DNA of 64,000 bases from Solirubrobacter taibaiensis. GTDB lineage: Bacteria > Actinomycetota > Thermoleophilia > Solirubrobacterales > Solirubrobacteraceae. The stretch is from positions 124,001 through 188,000 of the forward strand of contig JAPDDQ010000002.1 of assembly GCA_027587225.1 (NCBI GenBank), given 5' to 3'. Both the position numbers and the translations under genes were made by a program. Numbering within the stretch: position 1 is the first letter of the stretch; every line of letters starts with the position of its first letter. Below are positions 48,896-56,789 of this stretch, in pieces. The notes beneath the pieces were generated by a model that was given only the letters and a program-made list of their open reading frames with translations, was not told where the DNA came from and did no database searches.

Positions 48896-49465
48896 TCAGT
48901 CACTGAAGATCGCGGCGGCGAGGAACTTGACCGCCTCGGGATCCAGCGCGCTGATCAGCACCGTGCGGCAGCCCTTCACGCCGACCGCGACCTGCTTGCC
49001 GCTCGCCAGTGGCAGGATCGCGTAGCCGTTGCCGGCCTCGACCTTCGCGCCCCCGGTCTGGAAGCTCGCGATCAGCGAGGACGCGTACTTCGCGGGGTCC
49101 TGGCTCGGCACGCCGACGATCTCGCCGAGGCTCAGATCGCTGCTCGTCTGCTTCGCGGCCAGGACGTCGACCTTGCCGTCGGCCTCGTCGAGCTTGAGCG
49201 CCTTGACCGTCTCCGCGCGCCGCGCCTCCTCCACCGGCTCGTAGGTGAAGTCCTGCGGCGGTGAGCCGTAGGGCGGGTCGAGCGCCTTGCACGCGGTCGG
49301 CGCGGGGGTGACGGTCGGCGTGGCCGTCGCGGTCTTCTCCGGCTCGCCTTTCTTCGGCAGCAGCTGCGCGATCCCGACCGTCACCGCGATGCCGACGGCG
49401 ATGATGATGAGCGCGCCGATCGGCCCCACCCGGCGATTGAAGAGCGACCCCAAACCGCGGTTCAC
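48896..49465 (-). CDS. Membrane-anchored protein of unknown function
   Basis: 189 residues from GTG 49465. One N-terminal helix (VGPIGALIIIAVGIAVTVGI), a Thr/Pro linker (TATATPTVTPAPTACKALDP) and an extracytoplasmic domain of about 120 residues (DLSLGEIVGVPSQDPAKYAS; VAVGVKGCRTVLISALDPEA) with two cysteines that may form a disulfide. No family recognised. An in-frame extension to 49546 is open but has no membrane-protein logic. Gene is alone, divergent from a tiny plus-strand frame at 49534. Confidence 0.72.
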   Translation of the reverse strand: MNRGLGSLFNRRVGPIGALIIIAVGIAVTVGIAQLLPKKGEPEKTATATPTVTPAPTACKALDPPYGSPPQDFTYEPVEEARRAETVKALKLDEADGKVDVLAAKQTSSDLSLGEIVGVPSQDPAKYASSLIASFQTGGAKVEAGNGYAILPLASGKQVAVGVKGCRTVLISALDPEAVKFLAAAIFSD

Positions 49466-49533
49466 GGTAGCGGCGCAGAAATCTCGCGGACGAGCGATGA
49501 GTTCCCGGAGCGCCCGTCGTCTATAGGAGCAAG

Positions 49534-49602
49534 ATGCAGCGCACACACCACATCCACACCGGGGGCCGCGAAAGCGGCGACGAACCGCCTCCCGTCACGT
49601 GA
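49534..49602 (+). CDS. Possible 22-residue small peptide with strong ribosome site
   Basis: ATG 49534 preceded by AGGAGC four bases upstream; the frame reads MQRTHHIHTGGRESGDEPPP plus two residues to TGA. The His-rich start and strong ribosome site resemble leader peptides, but no plus-strand gene follows before 52240, so there is nothing obvious to attenuate. The remainder of the 140-base spacer shows no other motif. Confidence 0.2.
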   Translation: MQRTHHIHTGGRESGDEPPPVT

Positions 49603-49605
49603 GCG

Positions 49606-51243
49606 TCAACGCACGCGGAACGTGATCGAGCGCGACCCGCCGCTCGTCGCCACCGTGAGCGTGTAGGTGCCGGGCTTGAGCGTGCGCCCGGCGACACGAC
49701 GGCCGAGCGCGAAGGTGCGCGTCCCGGCCTTGGCGGTCTCTGACCAGCGGCTCAACGAGCTCGCGCTACCAGTGCCCACACGGCGCACGGACAGCGAGAC
49801 CTTGGCCGCGCCGGAGACCGAGTAGGTGACCCGCGCGGGCTTGCGCGCGGTGACGGTCCCTGAGACCCGCAGCGAGGACACGACCGGCGTGACCGCCGGC
49901 GGCGTGGGCGTGGCCGTCGGGGTGGGGGTGGGGACGGGCGCGACCGGAGGCGGGGTCGGCGTGGGGACAGGCGCGACCGGCGTCGGCGTCGGCGTAGGCG
50001 TCGGCTCCGGGGTGGGCACGGGAGCCGCGGCGACGGCATCGAGCGCCGCGTTCGCGTTCAGGCGACCGCCCGTCAGGGACACGCCCGCGAGACCCGCACG
50101 CACGTCGACCGAGCTCAGCAGCGCGGTCTTGAGCGTCGCGCTGCCGGTGCCCGGCTCGGCCGCGGCGAGCAGTGCGGCCACGCCGGCCACGTGCGGCGTC
50201 GCCATCGACGTGCCGTCCATGTACCCGTAGCTGCCGCCCGGCACCGTCGAGAGGATGTCCACGCCCGGTGCGAACAGGTCCACGGCGGTGGCGCTGTAGT
50301 TGGAGAAGCTGGCCCGCGCGTCGTCCTCGTCGGACGCGCCGACGCACAGGACGTTGGCCGCGTTCGCGTTGCATGGGTAGTAGCCGGCCGCGTCGGCGTT
50401 GTCGTTGCCGGCCGCGACCACGTAGAGCGTGTTCGGGTACGCGCGGATGATGTTCGAGATCGTCGTGGAGGAGCCGAGCCCGCCGAGCGACGCGTTGACC
50501 ACGGGCGCGCCCATCCGGCCCGCGTAGTTGAACGCCTCGGCGAGCACCGACAGCGACGCCTGCGAACCCGGGCCGCCGAAGACCTTCAACGGGAGGATCC
50601 GGGCCTCGGGCGCGACGCCGGCCACGCCGCGGTTGTTGTCGGCCAGCGCGGCGATCGTGCCGGACACGTGCGTGCCGTGGCTCTGGCTCTGCGTCTCGAC
50701 GGTGTTGTCGTTGTTGGCGAAGTCCCAGCCCTGCCAGTCGTCGACGAGGCCGTTGCCGTCGTCGTCGACGCCGTTGGTCTCACGACCGCTCCCGCGCTCA
50801 CCCGCGTTGCCGGTGAACACGCCGGCGAGGTCGGGGTGCGTCGTGTCGACGCCGGTGTCGACGACCGCGACCGCCACGCCTGCGCCGCGCGTGCGCAACC
50901 AGGCGTCGCTCGCGCCGATCTGCGGCAGGCCCCAGAGGTAGCTCGAATACGTGTCGTTGGACGCGAGCCGCACCGGGAGGTCCCGCTCGGCGTAGAGCAC
51001 GGCGGGGTCGGCGTTGAGCTCCGCCAGCGCGTCGCGCACGTCGCCGTCGCGCGGGGTGACGACCTCGGTGTCCGGGAGCGAGAGCGTGTCGACGAGCTTC
51101 ACGCCGGCGTCGCTGCGCACGTCGGCGCGCTGGGCACCGTCCAGACCCGGCACGCGCTGCACGATGATCGCGTCATCCGCCTGCGCCACGGCGGGGCAGG
51201 CGAAGGCGCCGAGCAGGATGGTCAGGGTGGCGATCCGTCGCAC
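49606..51243 (-). CDS. Secreted subtilisin-like (S8) serine protease
   Basis: 545 residues with signal peptide (MRRIATLTILLGAFACPAVA, cleaved near AQA). Residues about 25-95 resemble an inhibitor-type propeptide ending in VLYAERDLPV. Catalytic triad in S8 order: Asp129 (VAVVDTGVDTTHPD), His189 (SHGTHVSGTIAALA) and Ser346 (GTSMATPHVAGVAALLAAAE). A long Pro/Thr/Val linker (about 410-455, repeating PTPTP) joins a C-terminal beta domain (VSSLRVSGTVTARKPARVTY; AGRTLKPGTYTLTVATSGGS). An extracellular scavenging protease by layout. Confidence 0.94.
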   Translation of the reverse strand: MRRIATLTILLGAFACPAVAQADDAIIVQRVPGLDGAQRADVRSDAGVKLVDTLSLPDTEVVTPRDGDVRDALAELNADPAVLYAERDLPVRLASNDTYSSYLWGLPQIGASDAWLRTRGAGVAVAVVDTGVDTTHPDLAGVFTGNAGERGSGRETNGVDDDGNGLVDDWQGWDFANNDNTVETQSQSHGTHVSGTIAALADNNRGVAGVAPEARILPLKVFGGPGSQASLSVLAEAFNYAGRMGAPVVNASLGGLGSSTTISNIIRAYPNTLYVVAAGNDNADAAGYYPCNANAANVLCVGASDEDDARASFSNYSATAVDLFAPGVDILSTVPGGSYGYMDGTSMATPHVAGVAALLAAAEPGTGSATLKTALLSSVDVRAGLAGVSLTGGRLNANAALDAVAAAPVPTPEPTPTPTPTPVAPVPTPTPPPVAPVPTPTPTATPTPPAVTPVVSSLRVSGTVTARKPARVTYSVSGAAKVSLSVRRVGTGSASSLSRWSETAKAGTRTFALGRRVAGRTLKPGTYTLTVATSGGSRSITFRVR

Positions 51244-51288
51244 ACCCGGTAAGTCGGCAGCGACCGCGCAGGGACGCAGCGATCTGGC

Positions 51289-52203
51289 CTAGTGTTCGAC
51301 GTTCAGGGCCAAATGTGCGAGTCGCTCGCCGATCACCGGCCCGAACTTCATCGCGTTGCTCGCCCCGGACGCGATCACGCGACCCGCCTGCAGCTCGACG
51401 AAGCCGTCGCCGTGCGCGTCGAGCCATGGCGCGTACAGCGACACGCACTCGATCTCGCCCACCGCCCGCAGCTGTGGGAACGCCTCCGCTACCCACGCGT
51501 CGGCGCCGGGCTCGTGCATCCCGATCGCGTAGCGCCCCGTCCGGCCGAGCGGCACGCCGTACGCCTCGGGGGAGATCAAGCACGCGGCGAGGCCGGCCGG
51601 CGCGTAGGTCACGCGCACGTGCGGCTCCGTCCGCAGCTCCAGGTCGAGACCCAGGTGCGCGACCAGCGCCTGTGTCCCCAGCCCGGCGCACACCACCACG
51701 GCGGAAGCGGTCACCCGCTCGTCGCCCACCCAGACCGTGCCATCGGCCTCGACGCCCGTGACCGTCCCGAGCCGTATCTCCACGCGCGCGGCCAGCGCGT
51801 CCAGCGCCCGTCGCACGCGGATGGCTCCGGCCAGCTCGTCGAACACCGCGTGTTCCCAGATGCCGGCCGCCAGCATCGGCAGCCGCGCGCGGATCTCCTC
51901 GGCGCCCAACGGCGAGCCGACGAACCCGTCCATCCCACCCACGAGCACGAGCCCTTCGTCGCCGAGCAGGTGCGCGTCGAGCTCCCGCTCCCACCGCTTC
52001 CAGCCCGCGCGCGCTTCCAGCGCCAGCTCCCGCAGCCGCGCATCACGGTGCGCGATGCGGAAGATCCGCGCCAGCCCGGCCGACTGCTCCGCGCCGACCC
52101 CGACCGCCTCGATCACCAGGACGGAAGCGCCGCGCCGCGCAAGCTCATACGCGGTCGCGAGCCCGCAGATCCCGGCGCCCACGACGACGCAGTCCCAATG
52201 CAA
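51289..52203 (-). CDS. DAO-family FAD-dependent oxidoreductase
   Basis: 304 residues. FAD-binding VVVGAGICGLATAYELARRG, then VLVIEAVGVGAEQSAGLARI as in sarcosine/amino-acid oxidases of the DAO group, and a C-terminal block ASGASNAMKFGPVIGERLA that contacts FAD. At about 300 residues it is shorter than sarcosine oxidase (about 390). Substrate probably a secondary or D-amino acid; this is inference. Divergent from the acid-sugar kinase (36 bases apart). Confidence 0.82.
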   Translation of the reverse strand: MHWDCVVVGAGICGLATAYELARRGASVLVIEAVGVGAEQSAGLARIFRIAHRDARLRELALEARAGWKRWERELDAHLLGDEGLVLVGGMDGFVGSPLGAEEIRARLPMLAAGIWEHAVFDELAGAIRVRRALDALAARVEIRLGTVTGVEADGTVWVGDERVTASAVVVCAGLGTQALVAHLGLDLELRTEPHVRVTYAPAGLAACLISPEAYGVPLGRTGRYAIGMHEPGADAWVAEAFPQLRAVGEIECVSLYAPWLDAHGDGFVELQAGRVIASGASNAMKFGPVIGERLAHLALNVEH

Positions 52204-52239
52204 GCGCGTAGTTTCTCATGCCCGGGTAGGTTCCAGGGC

Positions 52240-53409
52240 GTGATCGCGGTGCTCGACGACGACCCGACCGGCTCCCAGACGGTGTACGGCGCGACGGTGG
52301 TGACAGCGCTCGACGAGGTCTCCGGCGAGGCGCTGACCTTCTACTGGACCAACACGCGGTCGCTGGACGAGACGGAGGCCGCGCAGCTCACGTACGACGT
52401 CGCGCGGCGGATGTTCGAGCACGACCCGGAGATCGAGATCATCAGCCGCAGCGACTCGACGTTGCGGGGCCATGTGCTCGCGGAGGTGCAGGCGATCGAC
52501 CGCGCCCGCCGCGACGTGCTGGGTGCCGGGTACGACGGCGTCCTGCTCGCGCCCGCGTTCTTCGAGGCCGGGCGCTTCACGCGCGGCGACGTGCACTACG
52601 CGGGCGAGACGCCCGTGGGAGAGACGGAGTTCGCGCGGGACGCCACGTTCGGGTACTCGTCCTCGAACCTCGTCGACTTCGTGGCCGAGAAGGGCGGCGG
52701 GGAGGCGCTCAGCCTCTCGCCGGGCGACGCGCTGCCCCCGGTGCGGGACGGGCAGTGGGTGGTGGTCAACGCGGAGTCCTACGAGGACCTCGACGCGGTC
52801 GTGCGCGCCGCGCGGGAGAGCGGGCGGACGCTCCTGTACCGCACCGGGCCGTCGTTCGTGCGGGCGCTGGCCGAGCTGGACGAGCGGCCGCCGTTGTCCG
52901 ACGTGCCGCGCCGGGCGGGCCACGGCCTGGTCGTCGTCGGCTCGCATGTCGGCCTCACGTCACGGCAGGTCGCGGCGGCGCAGGAGCGGTGCGGGCTGAT
53001 CGAGATCGAGCTCGACGTGAACGCGCTGGACGTGGAGCGTGTCTCGACGCGAGTGGTCGAAGCGCTCGCGGAGGGCGACGTGCTGCTGTACACGAGCCGC
53101 AAGCTCGAGGGCGGCGGGCTCGACTTCTCGCGCCAGGTGTCGAAGGCCGTGACGGAGGTGGTCCAGGCGGCGCTGAAGACCAAGCCCGGCTGGGTGATCG
53201 CCAAGGGCGGGATCACGTCCCACGACGTGGCCGTGCACGGGCTCGGCATCCGCCGCGCCGAAGTGCTCGGACAGCTCCTGCCCGGGATGATCTCCGTGCT
53301 GCGCCCGACCGAGGCCGACCCCGACGCGATCGGCATGCCCTACGTCGTGTTCGCCGGCAACGTCGGCGACGAAGGCACGTTGGCCGACGTCGTGGAACGG
53401 GTGCGCTGA
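52240..53409 (+). CDS. Four-carbon acid-sugar kinase family protein
   Basis: 389 residues from GTG 52240. N-terminal DDDPTGSQTVYGATVVTALD and YWTNTRSLDETEA, plus ISRSDSTLRGHVLAE, are signatures of the DUF1537/OtnK family, ATP-dependent kinases acting on four-carbon acid sugars and their 3-keto derivatives. The C-terminal nucleotide-binding half has WVIAKGGITSHDVAVHGLGI and PYVVFAGNVGDEGTL. The frame could extend to ATG 52198, but that overlaps the divergent oxidoreductase start. It lies five bases before the aldolase gene, so the two likely act in sequence: phosphorylate, then cleave. Confidence 0.9.
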   Translation: MIAVLDDDPTGSQTVYGATVVTALDEVSGEALTFYWTNTRSLDETEAAQLTYDVARRMFEHDPEIEIISRSDSTLRGHVLAEVQAIDRARRDVLGAGYDGVLLAPAFFEAGRFTRGDVHYAGETPVGETEFARDATFGYSSSNLVDFVAEKGGGEALSLSPGDALPPVRDGQWVVVNAESYEDLDAVVRAARESGRTLLYRTGPSFVRALAELDERPPLSDVPRRAGHGLVVVGSHVGLTSRQVAAAQERCGLIEIELDVNALDVERVSTRVVEALAEGDVLLYTSRKLEGGGLDFSRQVSKAVTEVVQAALKTKPGWVIAKGGITSHDVAVHGLGIRRAEVLGQLLPGMISVLRPTEADPDAIGMPYVVFAGNVGDEGTLADVVERVR

Positions 53410-53413
53410 AGGC

Positions 53414-54232
53414 ATGCTGGCGACAGGCACGGATCTGCTCGCCCGCGACGGCACCGCCGTGGCGGCGATCACCACCTACACGCTCGAGTCCACGCGCGCG
53501 ATCGTGCTCGCCGCGGAACGCACCGGGCTGCCGGTGCTCTTGAGTGCCGGGTCGAGCTCGTTCGGGGCGGTCGGCCGTGAGCCGCTCGCCGCCGCGGCGC
53601 TGGCCGCGGCCCGGGCGGCGTCGGTGCCCGTCGGCGTGCACCTGGACCACTGCACGAAGCTGGAGGAGATCGAGGCCTGCATCGCGCTCGGCTACAGCTC
53701 GGTCATGTTCGACGGCTCGCACAAGGACTACGAGGACAACGTCACGCTGACGCGGCTCGTGGTCGAGCAGGCGCACGCGGCCGGCGTGTGGGTGGAGGCC
53801 GAGCTCGGCGCGCTGTCCGGCGACGAAGACGCGTCCGGCGACGTCGAGGTGGGCGAGATGACCGACCCCGCGCAGGCGGCGGCGTTCGTCGAGCGCACGG
53901 GGGTCGACGCGCTGGCGGTGGCGATCGGCAACGTGCACGGTTTCACGCCCGATCCCGTCCGGCTGGACCTCGAGCGGCTGGCCGAGATCGCCGCCGCCAC
54001 GCCCGTTCCCCTGGTCCTGCACGGCGCGTCAGGGGTGCCCGCGGAGGACCTCCTGGGCGCGGTCGCGCTGGGCGTCGTGAAGGTCAACGTCAACGCCGAG
54101 CTGCGCCGCGCGTACGTGGGCGCGCTCACCGCCGACGTCGGCGACGACGTCCGCAAGCTCCAGCACGCGACGATCGAGGCCATGGCCGCCGTCGCAGCCG
54201 AGAAAATCGAGCTGCTCGCGCGGCGCTCGTAG
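53414..54232 (+). CDS. Class II (zinc) fructose-bisphosphate/ketose aldolase family protein
   Basis: 272 residues. GatY/KbaY/Fba-type barrel: VPVGVHLDHCTKLEEIEACI with the metal-binding HLDHC, SSVMFDGSHKDYEDN, WVEAELGALSGDEDASGDVE, AIGNVHGFTPDPVRLDLERL (second metal His) and VLHGASGVPAEDLLGAVALG (third). Paired with the acid-sugar kinase it probably cleaves a phosphorylated acid sugar or ketose to a triose phosphate. The PucR-type regulator follows almost immediately. Confidence 0.9.
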   Translation: MLATGTDLLARDGTAVAAITTYTLESTRAIVLAAERTGLPVLLSAGSSSFGAVGREPLAAAALAAARAASVPVGVHLDHCTKLEEIEACIALGYSSVMFDGSHKDYEDNVTLTRLVVEQAHAAGVWVEAELGALSGDEDASGDVEVGEMTDPAQAAAFVERTGVDALAVAIGNVHGFTPDPVRLDLERLAEIAAATPVPLVLHGASGVPAEDLLGAVALGVVKVNVNAELRRAYVGALTADVGDDVRKLQHATIEAMAAVAAEKIELLARRS

Positions 54233-54242
54233 GCTTCCGGGC

Positions 54243-55358
54243 ATCGCGGATCTCCAGGACATCGTCGACGACCTCGAGGCGGAGCTGCTGCGGCCGATCT
54301 CGGTCGAGGACCGCCGCTGGCGGCTGCTCGCCCATTCCGCGCAGCCCGACGAGACCGACGCGGTCCGCCGCAGCTCGATCCTGACGCGCGAGACCGCGCC
54401 CGCGGTGGCCGCCTGGCTCGAAGGGCTCGGCCTGCAGCGGGCGCGCGAGCTCGTCGACCTGCCGGAGAACGAGGCGCTCGGGATGACGCAGCGCGTCGTG
54501 CTGCCGATCCGTCACGGCGACGTCCTGCTCGGCTTCCTGTGGGTGATCGTCGGCGACCAGCCGCTCACCGACGCCGACCGCGCCGCGATCGCGCGCGGCG
54601 GCGCCGAGGTGGCGGACAACCTGTGGGGCCGCCTGCGCGAGGCCGACGAGCGCCGGACCCGCATCAACGCGCTGCTCGCCCAGGCCTTCGCGGGCGAGCC
54701 GGTGGGCGCCGACCTGGCGGCGACCCTGCGCTGGCCGGAGACCGGGAGCTTCGCCGTCGCCGTCTCGAGCGGCGGCGACGAGATCCCCGAGCGCCTGCGC
54801 CGGCGCCGCGGGGCCGCGGACTTCGCCTGGCTGGCGCAGGACGACCGCGTCGTCATCCTCGCCCGCGACCCCGCGCCTTCCCTGGCCGACGAGCTCGCCA
54901 CGGCTGGCGCCCGCGGCGGCCTCAGCGCGCGCTTCGGCCGGCTCGCCGACATCCCCGACGCGATTCGCCAGGCGGACGTCGCCGCCGTGTGCGCGAAGGC
55001 CCGCCCGGACGACCCAGCGGTCGCGGCCTACGACCAGCTCGGCAGCTGGGCCCTGATCGCGACGTTGTGGATGGCCGCCGGCCAGCCGCTCCCGCCACAC
55101 CCGATCAACGAGCTCTTCATGCACCGCCGCGGCGACCAGCTCCTCGACGCCCTCGAGGGCCTGCTCGAGCACGGCGGCGACGTCGCCGCTGCGGCCAAGG
55201 CCCTGCACCTGCACCGCGCCACGCTCTACCGCCGCATCCAGCGCATCGAGGCGACCACCGGCCTGGACTTCCATCGCGGCGAAGACCGCCTCTCCGCCCA
55301 CCTCGCGCTCCGCCTCCTGCGGCTCTACATCGCCACTCACCAGCGCGTCCCCCGCTGA
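54243..55358 (+). CDS. PucR/CdaR-type transcriptional regulator, probable ATC start
   Basis: About 371 residues if translation begins at ATC 54243 (then ADLQDIVDDLEAELL). The first canonical start in frame is GTG 54405, but the 54 residues before it (PISVEDRRWRLLAHSAQPDE, then TDAVRRSSILTRETAP) are plainly coding and belong to the family N-terminal sensor. The C-terminal HTH_30 motif is GDVAAAAKALHLHRATLYRR followed by IQRIEATTGLDFHRGEDRLS. Adjacent proline catabolism genes suggest the PutR role described for PucR proteins in actinobacteria; control of the upstream kinase-aldolase pair is also possible. A long inverted repeat begins at its stop codon. Confidence 0.78.
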   Translation: MADLQDIVDDLEAELLRPISVEDRRWRLLAHSAQPDETDAVRRSSILTRETAPAVAAWLEGLGLQRARELVDLPENEALGMTQRVVLPIRHGDVLLGFLWVIVGDQPLTDADRAAIARGGAEVADNLWGRLREADERRTRINALLAQAFAGEPVGADLAATLRWPETGSFAVAVSSGGDEIPERLRRRRGAADFAWLAQDDRVVILARDPAPSLADELATAGARGGLSARFGRLADIPDAIRQADVAAVCAKARPDDPAVAAYDQLGSWALIATLWMAAGQPLPPHPINELFMHRRGDQLLDALEGLLEHGGDVAAAAKALHLHRATLYRRIQRIEATTGLDFHRGEDRLSAHLALRLLRLYIATHQRVPR

Positions 55359-55414
55359 AACGCGACACCTGTCGCTTAAAGGGCCAGACCCCTTAAGCGA
55401 CAGATGTCGCGTTT
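55358..55414. repeat. 57-base inverted repeat (26-base arms, 5-base loop)
   Basis: Left arm 55358-55383 and right arm 55389-55414 are complementary at 24 of 26 positions around the loop CCAGA; the core is CTGTCGCTTAA / TTAAGCGACAG. It starts inside the regulator stop codon and ends in TTTT. It could be a rho-independent terminator, a PucR-type operator for the proline genes, or one copy of a dispersed REP-like element. Confidence 0.75.
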
Positions 55415-55445
55415 TCGTCGGCAATGACGCGACGGCGGGTACCCA

Positions 55446-56789
55446 ATGGGAATGGGCGAAAAGGCGACGATTCGGGGCATGGCCGCAACGACCCAAGAGC
55501 GCCCGATGGACCTGGAGCGCCCCATCAAGGAGATCGGGACCGATCTCGCCGCGCGGATGCCGCGCCCGCGCCTCGTCTCGACCGCCCGGGTCGAGCAGCG
55601 CATGACCGACATGCTGATGAAGGACCCGGCGCTGCGCGCGGCGTTGTTCCGCTTCGTGGACGTGCGTCCGGCGTGCGCTTCGCCGGAGGACCTGACGCGC
55701 CACCTGCACGAGTTCCTGGCCGACGCGGAGTCCAAGACCGCGCGCCGCGCGACGACCTTCACGCGTCGCCCGTTCGCGCAGAAGCCGATCGCGGCGGTCG
55801 CCGGCGTCGGCGTCAAGCGCATGGCGCAGCAGTTCATCGTCGGCGCGGACGCCAAGGACGCGCTGCCCGAGATCACGAAGCTGTGGCGGGGCGGCGTGGA
55901 GACGACCGTCGACCTGCTCGGCGAGGCCACCGTGTCCGAGACCGAGGCCGACCGCTACATGCAGCGCTGCGAGGAGACCCTGCGCGCGCTCGCCTCCGCC
56001 GCCACCAAGCCCGGCCAGGTCAACCTCTCCGTCAAGGTGTCCGCGCTCACGCCGCTGCTGCGTCCTACCGCGCCGGAGCGGGGGATCGAGGGCGCGCGAC
56101 CGCGCCTGGAGCACCTGCTGCGGGTCGCGAAGGAGGTCGGCGCGCACCTGCACGTCGACATGGAGTCCTTCGACACGCGCGAGGCGATCACCGAGCTGAC
56201 GCTCGACCTGCTCTCCCAGCCCGAGTTCGCCGAGGGCCCGAGCGCGGGCATCGTCCTGCAGGCCTACCTCACCGAGTCCCCTGAGCACCTGGACCACCTG
56301 CTCACCTGGGCCGCCGGCACGCCGCGCAAGCACCCGTTCGTGATCCGCCTGGTCAAGGGCGCCTACTGGGACCACGAGGTCGTCCAGGCCGCGCAGAACG
56401 GCTGGGCGCCGCCGGTCTTCACCGACCGCCGCGAGTGCGACCGCAACTTCGAGGCGCTCACCAAGCGCCTGATCGACGCGACGCCGACCGTCCGCGTCGC
56501 CATCGCCTCCCACAACCTGCGCTCGATCTCGCACGCCGCGGCCTACGCGGACGCGCGCAATGTCGGCAACGAGGATCTCGAGTTCCAGATCCTGCGCGGG
56601 CTGGGAGATGACACGCAGGCCGCGATCGCCGCCACCGGCCGCCAGGTCCGCGCGTACTGCCCGGTCGGCGACCTCGTCGCCGGCATGGCCTACCTCGTGC
56701 GCCGCCTGCTCGAGAACACCGCCAACGACTCCTTCCTCGCCGCCCACGCGAGCGGCACCGACACCGCCGAGCTCCTCGAGGCCCCGTGA
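55446..56789 (+). CDS. Proline dehydrogenase (PutA N-terminal-type)
   Basis: 447 residues (ATG 55446; ATG 55479 alternative, nearer the conserved start). FAD-dependent oxidation of L-proline to pyrroline-5-carboxylate. Family blocks: LGEATVSETEADRYMQRCEE, QVNLSVKVSALTPLLRP, HVDMESFDTREAITELTLDL, IVLQAYLTESPEHLDHLLTW, FVIRLVKGAYWDHEVVQAAQ, and ASHNLRSISHAAAYADARNV with EFQILRGLGDDTQAAIA near the end. This is the layout of the PRODH part of bifunctional PutA, here encoded separately. The stop overlaps the P5C dehydrogenase ATG by four bases. Confidence 0.93.
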   Translation: MGMGEKATIRGMAATTQERPMDLERPIKEIGTDLAARMPRPRLVSTARVEQRMTDMLMKDPALRAALFRFVDVRPACASPEDLTRHLHEFLADAESKTARRATTFTRRPFAQKPIAAVAGVGVKRMAQQFIVGADAKDALPEITKLWRGGVETTVDLLGEATVSETEADRYMQRCEETLRALASAATKPGQVNLSVKVSALTPLLRPTAPERGIEGARPRLEHLLRVAKEVGAHLHVDMESFDTREAITELTLDLLSQPEFAEGPSAGIVLQAYLTESPEHLDHLLTWAAGTPRKHPFVIRLVKGAYWDHEVVQAAQNGWAPPVFTDRRECDRNFEALTKRLIDATPTVRVAIASHNLRSISHAAAYADARNVGNEDLEFQILRGLGDDTQAAIAATGRQVRAYCPVGDLVAGMAYLVRRLLENTANDSFLAAHASGTDTAELLEAP

